From Herpetosiphon geysericola (GTDB lineage: Bacteria > Chloroflexota > Chloroflexia > Chloroflexales > Herpetosiphonaceae): a stretch of 64,000 nt of DNA. A program made the position numbers and the translations under genes. Of this stretch, positions 37,001 through 45,669 are shown piece by piece. Each line of letters begins with the position of its first letter. Position 1 is the stretch's first letter. The notes under the pieces were generated by a model. It saw only the letters and a list, made by a program, of their open reading frames with translations, was not told the origin of the DNA and did not search any database. The stretch covers positions 62,001-126,000 of the forward strand of contig NZ_LGKP01000005.1 in NCBI RefSeq assembly GCF_001306135.1, given 5' to 3'.

Positions 37001-37729
37001 ATGAACGATTGGTCTCTATCCAAATTACTATCCAATTTACATCAGGATATTGAACGTAAACTCGCTATAGCGCGCGAGTCATTTGTCCATCCCTCAACAA
37101 AAGGGGATGCTAGCGAAGGAATATGGATAGAACTATTCCAAAAATACCTTCCAAAGAGATATAGAGTTGAGAAAGGTCATATTGTTGATAGCAATGGAAA
37201 ATTCAGTAATCAGATAGATATTGTAATATTTGATCGCCAATATACGCCACTCATATTTGATTTTCAAGGCCAACTTATTATTCCTGCAGAGAGTGTTTAT
37301 GGAGTATTTGAGGCAAAGCAAACAATCAATGCTTCTCTAGTAGCATATGCTAAAGATAAGTTAGCAAGCGTTCGCACTTTACACAGAACAAGCCTACCAA
37401 TACCACATGCAGGTGGTACGTATGAGCCAAAGAAACCTTTGCCTATTCTTGGAGGAATACTAACTTTTGATAGTGATTGGTCTCCACCTCTTGGTAAATC
37501 TCTTAGTGAAGCACTTAAACCAATTGACCATAATGAGCGCCTAGATTTTGGTTGTATAGCTGCTCATGGTTTTTTTACGTGCGATGATGCTGGGTGTTAT
37601 ACATTCAATACAGGTGAGAAATCAGCAACAGCGTTTCTCTTGGAACTAATCGCTAGATTACAAAATGTAGCAACAGTACCAATGATTGATATTCGTGCTT
37701 ATGCTCAATGGCTAGTAGAAGATAAATAA
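37001..37729 (+). CDS. DUF6602-like protein with PD-(D/E)XK nuclease signature
   Basis: The product is 242 aa. It matches my memory of the DUF6602 family: GDASEGIWIELFQKYLPKRY near the N-terminus and KGHIVDSNGKFSNQIDIVIF. The pattern Glu39, Asp73 (QIDIVIFD), Glu104 and Lys106 (GVFEAKQ) fits the PD-(D/E)XK nuclease fold. The gene is A+T rich, with codon choice unlike its neighbours, and sits alone between the two copies of a 416-bp direct repeat, so recent acquisition is likely. A nuclease or defence role is inference; no partner modification or helicase gene accompanies it. Confidence 0.82.
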   Translation: MNDWSLSKLLSNLHQDIERKLAIARESFVHPSTKGDASEGIWIELFQKYLPKRYRVEKGHIVDSNGKFSNQIDIVIFDRQYTPLIFDFQGQLIIPAESVYGVFEAKQTINASLVAYAKDKLASVRTLHRTSLPIPHAGGTYEPKKPLPILGGILTFDSDWSPPLGKSLSEALKPIDHNERLDFGCIAAHGFFTCDDAGCYTFNTGEKSATAFLLELIARLQNVATVPMIDIRAYAQWLVEDK

Positions 37730-37770
37730 GCAGAGTGACTAACTTAGTTTATTGTTTCGCTCAAGCCCTG

Positions 37771-37905
37771 CTAGAAATAGCAGGGTTTTATAGTTGAAAA
37801 TTGTTCACTCATTCGCGAGGAAAGGCTGCTAGCGCCGCGATCGTGAATCACCAGCAACCAGATAATCCGACGGCTTGGATTTTGGGTTGGTTTGTGATAC
37901 ATCAT
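37771..37905 (-). pseudogene. 5' fragment of the M15 carboxypeptidase gene
   Basis: MMYHKPTQNPSRRIIWLL repeats the start of the carboxypeptidase at 36285, then the sequence diverges at 37852 and ends after 44 codons. It is the reciprocal truncated partner of the duplication: left copy has a full carboxypeptidase and broken regulator, right copy a broken carboxypeptidase and full regulator. Confidence 0.85.
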
Positions 37906-38268
37906 GGCACTAGGGTAGCAAGGTTGGGGTTGCCAGAACGTATCTAATTTTCGATATGTTACTGATATGGTTGGGCTGCTATACTGTGCGCTATTAATGA
38001 ACAGGAGCATTTGCCCATGCGGGTTTTAATTGTTGAAGATGAACCGTATTTGGCCGAGGCGATACGTGATGGCTTGCGTTTGGCAGCAATTGCCGCCGAT
38101 ATTGCAGGCGATGGCAACATTGCACAGGAGTTATTAGATCTCAATCCCTACGATATTGTGGTGCTTGATCGCGATATTCCTGGCCCTTCTGGCGATGAAA
38201 TAGCCAAATTTATTGTTGGCTCTGGCAGTGGCATGCCAATTCTCATGTTGACTGCTGCCGATAGGCTT
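37853..38268. repeat. 416-bp direct repeat, right copy
   Basis: Partner of 36233-36648. This copy keeps the intact response regulator. Differences lie in the left third (11 by eye) and after 38106 (10), with an identical block between, as expected if a crossover fell in the identical block. Confidence 0.95.
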
Positions 38269-38697
38269 GATGACAAGGCTTCTGGATTTGAACTTGGTGC
38301 TGATGATTACCTAACTAAGCCATTTGCATTGCAAGAATTGGTGCTGCGGCTGCGCGCGCTTAATCGGCGGCGTGCTCACAATCGGCCACCAGTGCGCGAG
38401 CTGGCTGGTTTGCGGCTTGATGTTTTTCGCCGCGAGGTCTATCGCGATGGCCGCTATATTGCGCTGACCCGCAAACAATTTGCGGTGCTTGAGGTGCTGG
38501 TGGCAACCGAGGGCGGAATTGTAAGCGCAGAAGAGTTGTTGGAACGGGCTTGGGATGCACATGCAGACCCGTTTACCAACGCCGTGCGGATTACTGTCTC
38601 TGGCTTGCGCAAACGGCTGGGCGAGCCATGGCTGATCGCTACTGTGCCAGGGGTTGGTTATCGAATTGACATAAATGAAGGAGCTGAACGTGGCTAG
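38017..38697 (+). CDS. OmpR-family response regulator
   Basis: The product is 226 aa from the ATG at 38017; AGGAG lies 10 nt upstream, while the in-frame TTG at 38011 is too close to it. The receiver has VEDEP, the acceptor Asp in DIVVLDRDIPG, LTAAD and the Lys in DYLTKPF. The winged-helix output domain carries LTRKQFAVLEVLV and FTNAVRITVSGLRKRLG, ending in VPGVGYRI. It overlaps the sensor kinase gene by 8 bp and forms a two-component system with it. The divergent carboxypeptidase suggests a cell-envelope regulon; this is inference. Confidence 0.96.
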   Translation: MRVLIVEDEPYLAEAIRDGLRLAAIAADIAGDGNIAQELLDLNPYDIVVLDRDIPGPSGDEIAKFIVGSGSGMPILMLTAADRLDDKASGFELGADDYLTKPFALQELVLRLRALNRRRAHNRPPVRELAGLRLDVFRREVYRDGRYIALTRKQFAVLEVLVATEGGIVSAEELLERAWDAHADPFTNAVRITVSGLRKRLGEPWLIATVPGVGYRIDINEGAERG

Positions 38698-39814
38698 GCC
38701 AGATGGATTGAGCGTTCGGCTCAAGCTGACCATCAGCTATGCTGGCCTGTTAATCTTTGCCGGAATTTTGATGGTGGCGGCAATCGGAGTCTTTTATTAT
38801 GTGCCTGATGCGGCGATTACTGTGCTTGGGCGCTATGTTCCCAACATGTTGCGGGAGCCAGTTCCGCGTGCCTCTGCGGTTTTATCGTTCTTATGGCTCT
38901 TTGGCTTGGTTGGCGGCTGGTTTTTGGCTGGTCGCATGCTGGCTCCACTAGCGCGAATTACCGATGCCACCCGCAAGGTTGCCAGCGGTTCGCTGACCCA
39001 TCGCATTGGCTTAGAAGGCAGCAATGATGAGTTTCGCGAACTTGCTGATAGCTTTGATGCAATGTTGGTGCGGCTCGAAGCCCATGTTGGCGAACAGCGC
39101 CGCTTTGCAGCCAATGCCTCGCATGAATTACGCACGCCCTTGGCGATTACCCAAACCTTGCTTGATGTAGCCCGTAGCGACCCAAACCGCATCACCACCG
39201 AGCTGATCGAACGGCTGTATACGGTCAATGCGCGGGCAATCACCTTAACTGAAGCCTTGCTTATGCTCAGTCGCGCCGATCAACGCTCGTTTACGCCTGA
39301 AGCGGTCGATCTCTCGCTGATTGCTGATGAAGCGACTGAAACCCTGTTGCCACTGGCAGAACAACGAGGCCTGAGCATTGAAACATGTGGTGAGCTAGCG
39401 CCGACCATCGGCTCTGCGGCGCTGTTGCTGCAAGTGACGATGAACCTTGTACATAACGCAATTGTGCATAATCTGCCAGAACGGGGCTGGATTTCGGTCA
39501 CAACCAGCGTCGAGCACAACATGGTGCTGCTGAAGGTCGAGAATAGCGGCGAGCAGCTTAGCCCGAGTGTGGTTGCTACACTTGTCGAGCCGTTTCGCCG
39601 TGGGAGCGAGCGCATCCAGACGAGTCATGCTGGCGTTGGGCTTGGCTTAGCGATTGTTAAAAGTATTGTTCATGCTCACGATGGCCTGCTTAAGCTGACA
39701 CCACGTGAGGCTGGTGGGCTGTGTGTATGCGTGCAACTTCCGCTGCATGTGGATCATGCTGTAGTGCCACCCGCCCCAATAGATGCGCAACCAACCTCAA
39801 ATTGTTCGATATAA
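38690..39814 (+). CDS. Sensor histidine kinase
   Basis: The product is 374 aa. The GTG at 38690 is chosen because AAGGAG ends 6 nt before it; the ATG at 38675 contains that site. Two membrane segments (about 14-36 and 70-88) enclose a short extracytoplasmic loop. A HAMP linker (LARITDATRKVASGSLTHRI), the HisKA box with NASHELRTPLAITQT, and an ATPase domain with NLVHNAIVHN and GVGLGLAIVKS follow. The small sensor loop suggests it senses the membrane or a partner protein. It is translationally coupled to the response regulator. Confidence 0.95.
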   Translation: MARPDGLSVRLKLTISYAGLLIFAGILMVAAIGVFYYVPDAAITVLGRYVPNMLREPVPRASAVLSFLWLFGLVGGWFLAGRMLAPLARITDATRKVASGSLTHRIGLEGSNDEFRELADSFDAMLVRLEAHVGEQRRFAANASHELRTPLAITQTLLDVARSDPNRITTELIERLYTVNARAITLTEALLMLSRADQRSFTPEAVDLSLIADEATETLLPLAEQRGLSIETCGELAPTIGSAALLLQVTMNLVHNAIVHNLPERGWISVTTSVEHNMVLLKVENSGEQLSPSVVATLVEPFRRGSERIQTSHAGVGLGLAIVKSIVHAHDGLLKLTPREAGGLCVCVQLPLHVDHAVVPPAPIDAQPTSNCSI

Positions 39815-39824
39815 ATATAATGCG

Positions 39825-39844
39825 GATTATTCTGCAAAACAGAA
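39825..39844. repeat. Palindromic motif GATTATTCTG-N5-CAGAA, copy 1
   Basis: GATTATTCTG followed by CAAAA and CAGAA; TTCTG and CAGAA are complementary arms. The same motif, differing only in the central five bases, occurs at 40005-40024 and 44108-44127. Copy 1 lies 10 bp after the histidine kinase stop. Confidence 0.7.
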
Positions 39845-39956
39845 GATACAATGAATATTCCTCACAAAGTCTATGATATGGTGATTCGGGGACATATAAT
39901 GGAATGTTCGCTATTTCGAGGTGGAACGCCAGGTGGAACGCCATCTGATCAAAAAA

Positions 39957-39984
39957 ACGCGCTTCAACAGTGAAGCGCGTTTTT
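39957..39984. terminator. Bidirectional intrinsic terminator
   Basis: ACGCGCTTCA (39957-39966) pairs with TGAAGCGCGT (39971-39980) over a 4-nt loop, flanked by A7 on the left and T5 on the right. It serves the convergent kinase and beta-helix genes. A 12-bp tandem (GGTGGAACGCCA twice) lies just before it. Confidence 0.9.
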
Positions 39985-40004
39985 AACCGTAAACATATAA
40001 TAAA

Positions 40005-40024
40005 GATTATTCTGCTCAACAGAA
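40005..40024. repeat. Palindromic motif GATTATTCTG-N5-CAGAA, copy 2
   Basis: GATTATTCTG, CTCAA, CAGAA. With copy 1 it brackets a 160-bp segment that contains the shared terminator, 180 bp apart in the same orientation. Confidence 0.7.
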
Positions 40025-40072
40025 TTAATTACTTTATCAGAGAAAGCATAGCTATGCACAATGAATTGAAGC

Positions 40073-42370
40073 TTATGGCTTAATCAATTCAGTTGCATCA
40101 AGATACAAGTCATCGGTACCAGCTGCGGTTTCGATATACCACGTCACCCGTTGCAATGTACCAGTCCAGGTTGGGGTTATTTGGCCGCTCAATTGGGTCC
40201 ATGCGCTATTCGATAGGGTGGTATTTGGCGAGAGTTGAAGCCATTGATTGCCTGTTGTGGTTTCAATTTGCAGCATAATTCGGGCTTGCGGTGTGCCACT
40301 TGCGCTGCGCACCCAAGCTTTGGTTTGATAGGTCACACCTGCTTGGAAACTAGCAAGGTTCAGTTCTTGGGCAGGGCCGTTCCATGCTGCAACCCGTTGG
40401 CTGAATTTCAGCGCATTTGCCCCTTGATAAACAGGGCTATTGACAACCGTCAACGTACAGCATCCCCAGAAAGTGCTGCCTTGCTCCATCCCCGGGTTGC
40501 GCAACAGATTAGTTGGGCCAGGGGTTGGGCTTGGGCTTGCCGTCGGCGTGCGGGTCGGCGTTGCAGTTGGGGTACGCGTTGGCGTTACCGTCGGCGTGCG
40601 GGTCGGCGTTGCAGTTGGGGTAATCACAATTGGACTAAATTCATAGGCCCCAAGGTCGGGAGCGCTGCCAGTGTAGGCGAGACCAACATTAATGCCTTTA
40701 TCGACCGCAAAACTGCTGCTGCTGGCTAAAGCATAAAATGGATAGGGCTTGGCGCCTGCCAAGGTGAGGCCTGCTAGTTGCTGCCAATTGTTGCTCAAGC
40801 TGACGCTGGTTACTGGCGGTCCATAATTGACAAAAAAGCCCCAATTTGTGCTTGCATAGCTGTTATTGCTCAAAATAAGGTTGCTACATGCAGCAGCCAC
40901 AACACATTCAGTCGCAACAATTGTGTTTAATGTGCCAATTTCATTGGTTTGGAAGATATTATTGCGAATCTCAATATTTTTTAAATAGATACCAGGTTTA
41001 TCGCGGCGTTGGATATAAATTGGAATGCCAAATGAGCCATAACCAGTGTTGTTATAAAATTTTACGCCATCGATATAGGATGCCTGCACATGGAGCATCC
41101 GATGATTGGTTGTTGTGCCTGATTCAAAAATATTTTGTGAAATCTGATTATTTTTGCGTTCAGGTCCGACATTTTCATCTGCACCCGACCACACAGCAAT
41201 TCCAGCTTCACCAGGATTTTTAATATAATTATGCTGAATCTTGGTATTGCTCATTGCCACTTCGATGGCCAAATTGCCATACCAATTGTATTCATTCTGC
41301 GGTTTACAAGCGACTCCCGGGGTACACCATTCAGTTAAATTCAAGTTATTATCGTGAAAATCAAGCGTGGTTGCTGCTGGAAGTTGATTATTATCGTACC
41401 AACTAACAAACGATGTCCACGTATTAACTTGGACATTATTAATTTCATTGCCTTCCAGTAAATTCCATAATTCGATACTAGCAGCCATGCCGCGCCATGT
41501 GCCACTGGTAATATTCGGATCAGAAATAATGCTGCCATGATGAATGTGGGTATGCTTAAACCAACCACCTTTGGCAAATTTCAAGCCATAGGCATCGCTA
41601 GTTGGGCTATTAATCACAAAATCGTGAATCTCAGCGCCATCAAGCCCGCCAATTTGTACTGCCCCACTCATCCAACTACCCATATGTTTGCCTGAATTGA
41701 TCACCGAAAAGTGATGTAATTTCAGGTTTTGGACATAGGTTGTTGGCGGAATATGAGCATCTGCGCTATCATCGTCTGGATTGTAGCGAATGCTGCCATC
41801 AGCATTGATGTTAATTGCAGCAAAATCGACATCGCTAATCTTCAGGTTGTAGAGTTCGAAATTATGCCGCCCTTGCATGTAAATGCCCACGTGTAAACTG
41901 CGATTGTTGCCATTAATGCTTAAATCGTGGATCGACTGGTTGCCATTTGCTGCTGGAGCAGAGATGAAATTCAACATACCTTCATCATAGGTCGCGCCAT
42001 TGGGAGTCCACGTTGCGCCAGTCAAGATGGTTGTATCCACGCCAGCACCTTGAATATTTACCCCAGTTGGAACATACAATTTATTGGGGACGAGGTGAGT
42101 GCCTGGACTAAGGTGAATCGTGTGGCCTTGATTTGGAGCGACTAGCGCAATCGCGGTCGCAAGCGTGCGCCAAGGTTGGCCACTACTACCATTGCCCGTT
42201 GTATCATTGCCAAGCGTTGCATCAACATAATAGGTTGTTGCCAACGCTGTTGCCTGCAAGCTCGTGCGCGAGGCTGCTACAGCCTTTGGCCTTGCCACCA
42301 GCAATCCGCTGCTCATCAATAATCCGACAACGACCAAACCAACGACCAGCCGCCAATGTTGGGTTCTCAT
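40073..42370 (-). CDS. Secreted right-handed beta-helix protein with C-terminal carbohydrate-binding-like domain
   Basis: The product is 765 aa from the ATG at 42370, chosen because GAAGG lies 9 nt upstream. A signal peptide (LVVGLVVVGLLMSSGLLV) is followed by YYVDATLGNDTTGNG, the usual opening of pectate-lyase-like beta-helix proteins. Repeated Asn-rich coils (about 80-560) include NFELYNLKISDVDF and KNNQISQNIFESG. A Thr-Pro linker with repeated TPTRTP units leads to a terminal beta-sandwich (NLLRNPGMEQGSTFWG onward) typical of CBM4/9-like domains. It probably binds or cleaves a polysaccharide outside the cell; the catalytic residues were not identified. Such enzymes would suit a predatory lifestyle. 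Confidence 0.9.
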   Translation of the reverse strand: MRTQHWRLVVGLVVVGLLMSSGLLVARPKAVAASRTSLQATALATTYYVDATLGNDTTGNGSSGQPWRTLATAIALVAPNQGHTIHLSPGTHLVPNKLYVPTGVNIQGAGVDTTILTGATWTPNGATYDEGMLNFISAPAANGNQSIHDLSINGNNRSLHVGIYMQGRHNFELYNLKISDVDFAAININADGSIRYNPDDDSADAHIPPTTYVQNLKLHHFSVINSGKHMGSWMSGAVQIGGLDGAEIHDFVINSPTSDAYGLKFAKGGWFKHTHIHHGSIISDPNITSGTWRGMAASIELWNLLEGNEINNVQVNTWTSFVSWYDNNQLPAATTLDFHDNNLNLTEWCTPGVACKPQNEYNWYGNLAIEVAMSNTKIQHNYIKNPGEAGIAVWSGADENVGPERKNNQISQNIFESGTTTNHRMLHVQASYIDGVKFYNNTGYGSFGIPIYIQRRDKPGIYLKNIEIRNNIFQTNEIGTLNTIVATECVVAAACSNLILSNNSYASTNWGFFVNYGPPVTSVSLSNNWQQLAGLTLAGAKPYPFYALASSSSFAVDKGINVGLAYTGSAPDLGAYEFSPIVITPTATPTRTPTVTPTRTPTATPTRTPTASPSPTPGPTNLLRNPGMEQGSTFWGCCTLTVVNSPVYQGANALKFSQRVAAWNGPAQELNLASFQAGVTYQTKAWVRSASGTPQARIMLQIETTTGNQWLQLSPNTTLSNSAWTQLSGQITPTWTGTLQRVTWYIETAAGTDDLYLDATELIKP
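40542..40622. repeat. 48-bp-period repeat encoding the Thr-Pro linker
   Basis: A 33-bp unit starting GTCGGCGTGCGGGTCGG is identical at 40542-40574 and 40590-40622. It encodes the TPT/TPTR linker of the beta-helix protein and is a likely site of length variation. Confidence 0.85.
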
Positions 42371-42646
42371 CCTTACCATCCTTCGACACCATCAATACAC
42401 CACTAGCATGCATGGCTTCAAGCGGCGACGCGATTGGCTTGGGCGGCAAAAATGGTGGCAATGATCAATCGTTGAGACCGCTTTCAGCAAAGCAGCAAGT
42501 ATGAGTATCGGCTTCTATGTGTAGAATACTCTACCACAAAAATGTTTAAATATTATTAAGATGGCTTAAAGCTCTGACTATCAGCTGAGCGCACAGATTT
42601 TGCAGACGGATCGGCAGTTTCCATGCTGTCGAGCCTCGTTTTCAGC

Positions 42647-43981
42647 TTACTTCGCAAGCCAGTGCATCTCGTTGCGCTGTGCTAAATTAGTAAATTGCTC
42701 GTGGCCTGCGCTGCGCAAATGCCCATCGAGAAACATTCGCACATAACTATCTACAAGCGCTAAACCTTGGCGTGGCTCAAAGCCATCAGGCGCCAACAAG
42801 GGCGATAACAGCTGAGCAAAGGTAAACGACAAATGCGAGCTGTTGGGCAATTCTAGCCAAACTGCCTGATTCTGGGCATTGCTGATTAAGTGGTTCCAGT
42901 TTGTGACCGCAGTGACTAAATTGCTGCTTTCCTGTGACGTGATCAGCAGTAAGGGCTTGGTTGCAGCACGCTCAACGCTTTTGCCATATAGCCCGCCATC
43001 AAGATTGATCACAACCTTGCAGCGAGCATCAACCTCGCAGGTTTCCAAGGCAGTTGCGCCACCAAACGAATGGCCAAAGATACCAATGTGGCTGAGATCA
43101 AGCTGGCCAGCCAATAAGCTATCGTTTGCATTCCAACGTTCAAGCGTATCCAAAACGAAGCGCTGATCGGCAATCCAGACTGGTAACACGTGCTGATTGA
43201 TCTGCTCGGTCGTCACTTCCTGGGCTGGATCGATGCCAAAATGGGCGAAATTTGAAAAGCGCACTTCGCCATCAGGAAACACGGTTACTGCTGCTGCATC
43301 AGTGTGATCGATGGCAACCACCAGATAGCCCCAACTTGCCAGTTCCTGAAATGTCGAGCTATTTTGGGCGCGTAAGCCAACCATACCCGGCGAAAACACC
43401 AGCACTGGCAATGGACCAGCGGTTGATAGCATAGGCACACCCTCGCTGGCAGCAAGCGTGATATAGCGTAAATGTTGAAACACGAATGCAGGAATTCCGG
43501 TCATATCTCCTAGCCCGGCAGCAATCTGATCAGGGTATTTAGTTAATGAGGCAGGTTCGCCAGCATAGGCCGCAGGATACCAAACCGAAACCATGAGACG
43601 GCGTTGTCTGCTTGAATCAACCACTACACGATCGACAATACCAACTGCATACAGTCCTGTCGGCGTAGGCAAGCTTGGCACTGGCAGCAACCAGCTTGCA
43701 CCAATAATGCTCAAAACAAGCCCCACAAAGCTGATGCCACTGATGATCCGCAAGCGACGCTCACTAGACGCCAGTAATTGATTCAGCAATACCAAGCTTG
43801 CCAGTCCATACAACGGCAGTAGTTGAATCCGCCAACCCTCGAGCAGAATCTGGATCAAACTTACAACCGCTGGCAGCAGTGCTGTACTCAAGCGCCAGCG
43901 TGCGCGCGTGGGTTGCGGCATAAACGGCAAAAACAACGCTGGCAAAAAGGCTAAACATGCTATCCATTCTAAAAAGCGCAT
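42647..43981 (-). CDS. Alpha/beta hydrolase, PAF-acetylhydrolase/lipase-like, with N-terminal membrane segments
   Basis: The product is 444 aa from the ATG at 43981, with AGGA 8 nt upstream. Residues 1-115 hold about four hydrophobic segments (FLEWIACLAFLPALFLPF and following). The hydrolase domain starts near 125. The nucleophile is Ser in IGIFGHSFGGATALE, and PVLVFSPGMVGLRAQ carries the oxyanion region. The acid is probably Asp in VINLDGGLYG and the base His in NSSHLSF. The layout resembles PAF-acetylhydrolase and dienelactone-hydrolase relatives. The substrate is unknown, possibly lipid esters at the membrane. Confidence 0.88.
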   Translation of the reverse strand: MRFLEWIACLAFLPALFLPFMPQPTRARWRLSTALLPAVVSLIQILLEGWRIQLLPLYGLASLVLLNQLLASSERRLRIISGISFVGLVLSIIGASWLLPVPSLPTPTGLYAVGIVDRVVVDSSRQRRLMVSVWYPAAYAGEPASLTKYPDQIAAGLGDMTGIPAFVFQHLRYITLAASEGVPMLSTAGPLPVLVFSPGMVGLRAQNSSTFQELASWGYLVVAIDHTDAAAVTVFPDGEVRFSNFAHFGIDPAQEVTTEQINQHVLPVWIADQRFVLDTLERWNANDSLLAGQLDLSHIGIFGHSFGGATALETCEVDARCKVVINLDGGLYGKSVERAATKPLLLITSQESSNLVTAVTNWNHLISNAQNQAVWLELPNSSHLSFTFAQLLSPLLAPDGFEPRQGLALVDSYVRMFLDGHLRSAGHEQFTNLAQRNEMHWLAK

Positions 43982-44107
43982 TGTGGATTCCTTTGCACAT
44001 ACAAGCAACGATGTGCATGCAGGATAGCTGTTTGGCATCGCAAACGAATATCGAAATGGTTGCAAGCTATTGCCCAAAAATAAACATTTGTTAATTACCA
44101 AGATGAA

Positions 44108-44127
44108 GATTATTCTGTAATACAGAA
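44108..44127. repeat. Palindromic motif GATTATTCTG-N5-CAGAA, copy 3
   Basis: GATTATTCTG, TAATA, CAGAA. It lies between the divergent hydrolase gene (start 43981) and the gene at 44219, where an operator would be expected. The other two copies lie 4 kb away. Confidence 0.7.
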
Positions 44128-44218
44128 TGGTGAATAAATTATTTTCTATGCTTCGGTCTAATTCTTGCTCATTCTTAACCTTAGAAATAGTCAATCAACT
44201 AGTTAAAAGGAGCAAATT

Positions 44219-44548
44219 ATGAGTTCGGATACGCATATTGCTGAGGTTTATAACGGCGTCGTTGTGCAGCTGGAAACGCTATTACGCTCACGCTTTGCTG
44301 ACATCACATGGAATCTTGGGCGCTATAGTGAGCTTAATGCCCAAGATAAAGTTGAACATTTGTCCAACGGCAACCAACGCATAACTGGCATTATTCTGAC
44401 TGGAACGGCCAATGATGGCAAACACCAAAGCAGCTTCATTCCAATCGAATTTACGCCAGAAGGCTATCCCACAATTGATAACCTTGATCAAACCGTGATT
44501 GCGCTAGCCGAACAATTACGCATGCCACTTTTAGAACCAGCAAGCTAG
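44219..44548 (+). CDS. Small hypothetical protein, 109 aa
   Basis: I do not recognise this protein. AAAGGAG lies 7 nt before the ATG, a strong site. It is soluble with mixed alpha/beta pattern (TRLSSDTHIAEV-like start, then GIILTGTANDGKHQSSF) and a C-terminal helix. It is divergent from the membrane hydrolase and shares with it a region containing the TTCTG-N5-CAGAA palindrome. Confidence 0.7.
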   Translation: MSSDTHIAEVYNGVVVQLETLLRSRFADITWNLGRYSELNAQDKVEHLSNGNQRITGIILTGTANDGKHQSSFIPIEFTPEGYPTIDNLDQTVIALAEQLRMPLLEPAS

Positions 44549-44611
44549 TTTTTATAGCTGATATTGACATAAAGTTACGTAAATTTAATGCTATCGATCT
44601 GTTTAGGAATA

Positions 44612-45184
44612 CTACTGTTTGGCAAAGGCTGCTGCGATCGACGCAAACTCAGGGTCGGTTGCCAGCCATGCCTCGAGTGTGCTGGCTTCGGCGCCTGGGG
44701 GAAAGACCGGAAACGTGCGTTGGAAGCGTGTGATCTCTGTTTGCGCGCCAGCAGCTCGAATGCGCATTACATATCCGCGACCAGCGATCGAATAACGCTT
44801 GCCATTCATCTCTACCCATGCAAATTGTCTACTGCGATCCGATTCCTCCCAAATCGTCGATGTCACGAGCGTGCCATCTGCAAACCGCAACTGGCACTGA
44901 TAAACTTTCTGCTGATCGATAATTGGTCTCGCACAGGTTTCCTGCATCGTGGGGCCATCTGCGACGATAATCAGCTGTAATCCTTTGTCCCACGTATAAA
45001 GCCGATAGGCCGCCGTCGGAACAGTGCGGGTAGCACGAATATCAGGCATTGTCATTAAAGCAATCGTCTTATTATCGTATTGGAATGCAAAGACAAAAAG
45101 CATGCCAATGAGGCAAAAACCGCTCAGCCGCTTAAGCGTATCGACGATAGCATTTGGCGATTTGGGTGATGGCGAGGTATTCAT
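44612..45184 (-). CDS. Hypothetical membrane-anchored protein, 190 aa
   Basis: One N-terminal membrane segment (LSGFCLIGMLFVFAF, about 20-36) follows a short cytosolic leader; the rest is exported and hydrophilic. Two Cys residues (ETCARP and VYQCQL) about 15 residues apart could form a disulphide. No family is recognised. The gene stands alone; 485 bp without a gene lie on its upstream side. Confidence 0.7.
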   Translation of the reverse strand: MNTSPSPKSPNAIVDTLKRLSGFCLIGMLFVFAFQYDNKTIALMTMPDIRATRTVPTAAYRLYTWDKGLQLIIVADGPTMQETCARPIIDQQKVYQCQLRFADGTLVTSTIWEESDRSRQFAWVEMNGKRYSIAGRGYVMRIRAAGAQTEITRFQRTFPVFPPGAEASTLEAWLATDPEFASIAAAFAKQ

Positions 45185-45669
45185 TATCTAACTCCAGCCT
45201 ATTTGTTCAAGCAATTGATCATTAGCGATTTGGATTGCCTAGATTCAACAGTGGCAGTCTGCGCTGGTCCATCGTCACTTCGTGCAGATCATTATTTTCA
45301 ATTCCTCCTGCAACCACTGGCATTGATCAATGATCTTCCCACCATCGGCATTAATCAACATTTTGCCCCAACTGTTGTCTAAGCGACAAACCAGCAGATT
45401 TGGTGGTTGACGAGCAGTTCAGCCATCTATCATACTATTGGCAACATCTGTTGTCTAAGCAACAGTTATGGCTTATTCTTACTGGTTGCCTATCGATCGC
45501 CCATTGCATTGTGCACATGCTGCTGGGAGCGATGTTATTGCTTGCCAAGGTGCTCGTTTTAGGATGAGCGCATGCAGGCCAGCCCTCCATAGCGAATAAC
45601 CTAGGTCGATTTTCTCATCGTGCTGCTCTAGGAGTGTGCCGATATCTGCAATAATGGAGAACACATTTT
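45185..45669. promoter_or_regulatory. Intergenic region with paired palindromes
   Basis: No gene is seen. CTGTTG-TCTAAG-CAACAG is a perfect dyad at 45448-45465; a near copy (TGTTGTCTAAGCGACA) is at 45373-45388, 76 bp before it. GGCATTGATCAA (45319) and GGCATTAATCAA (45347) form another pair. These look like regulator sites for the SDR gene at 45670 or the gene on the left. Confidence 0.55.

Noticed and set aside
36649-37852. Insertion sequence or transposon
   Set aside because: No transposase, no terminal inverted repeats and no short target duplication. Long direct repeats flank the insert, pointing to homologous integration.
45479-45664. Short minus-strand frame of 61 codons
   Set aside because: It lies in a region full of palindromes, lacks a ribosome site, and its protein looks random.
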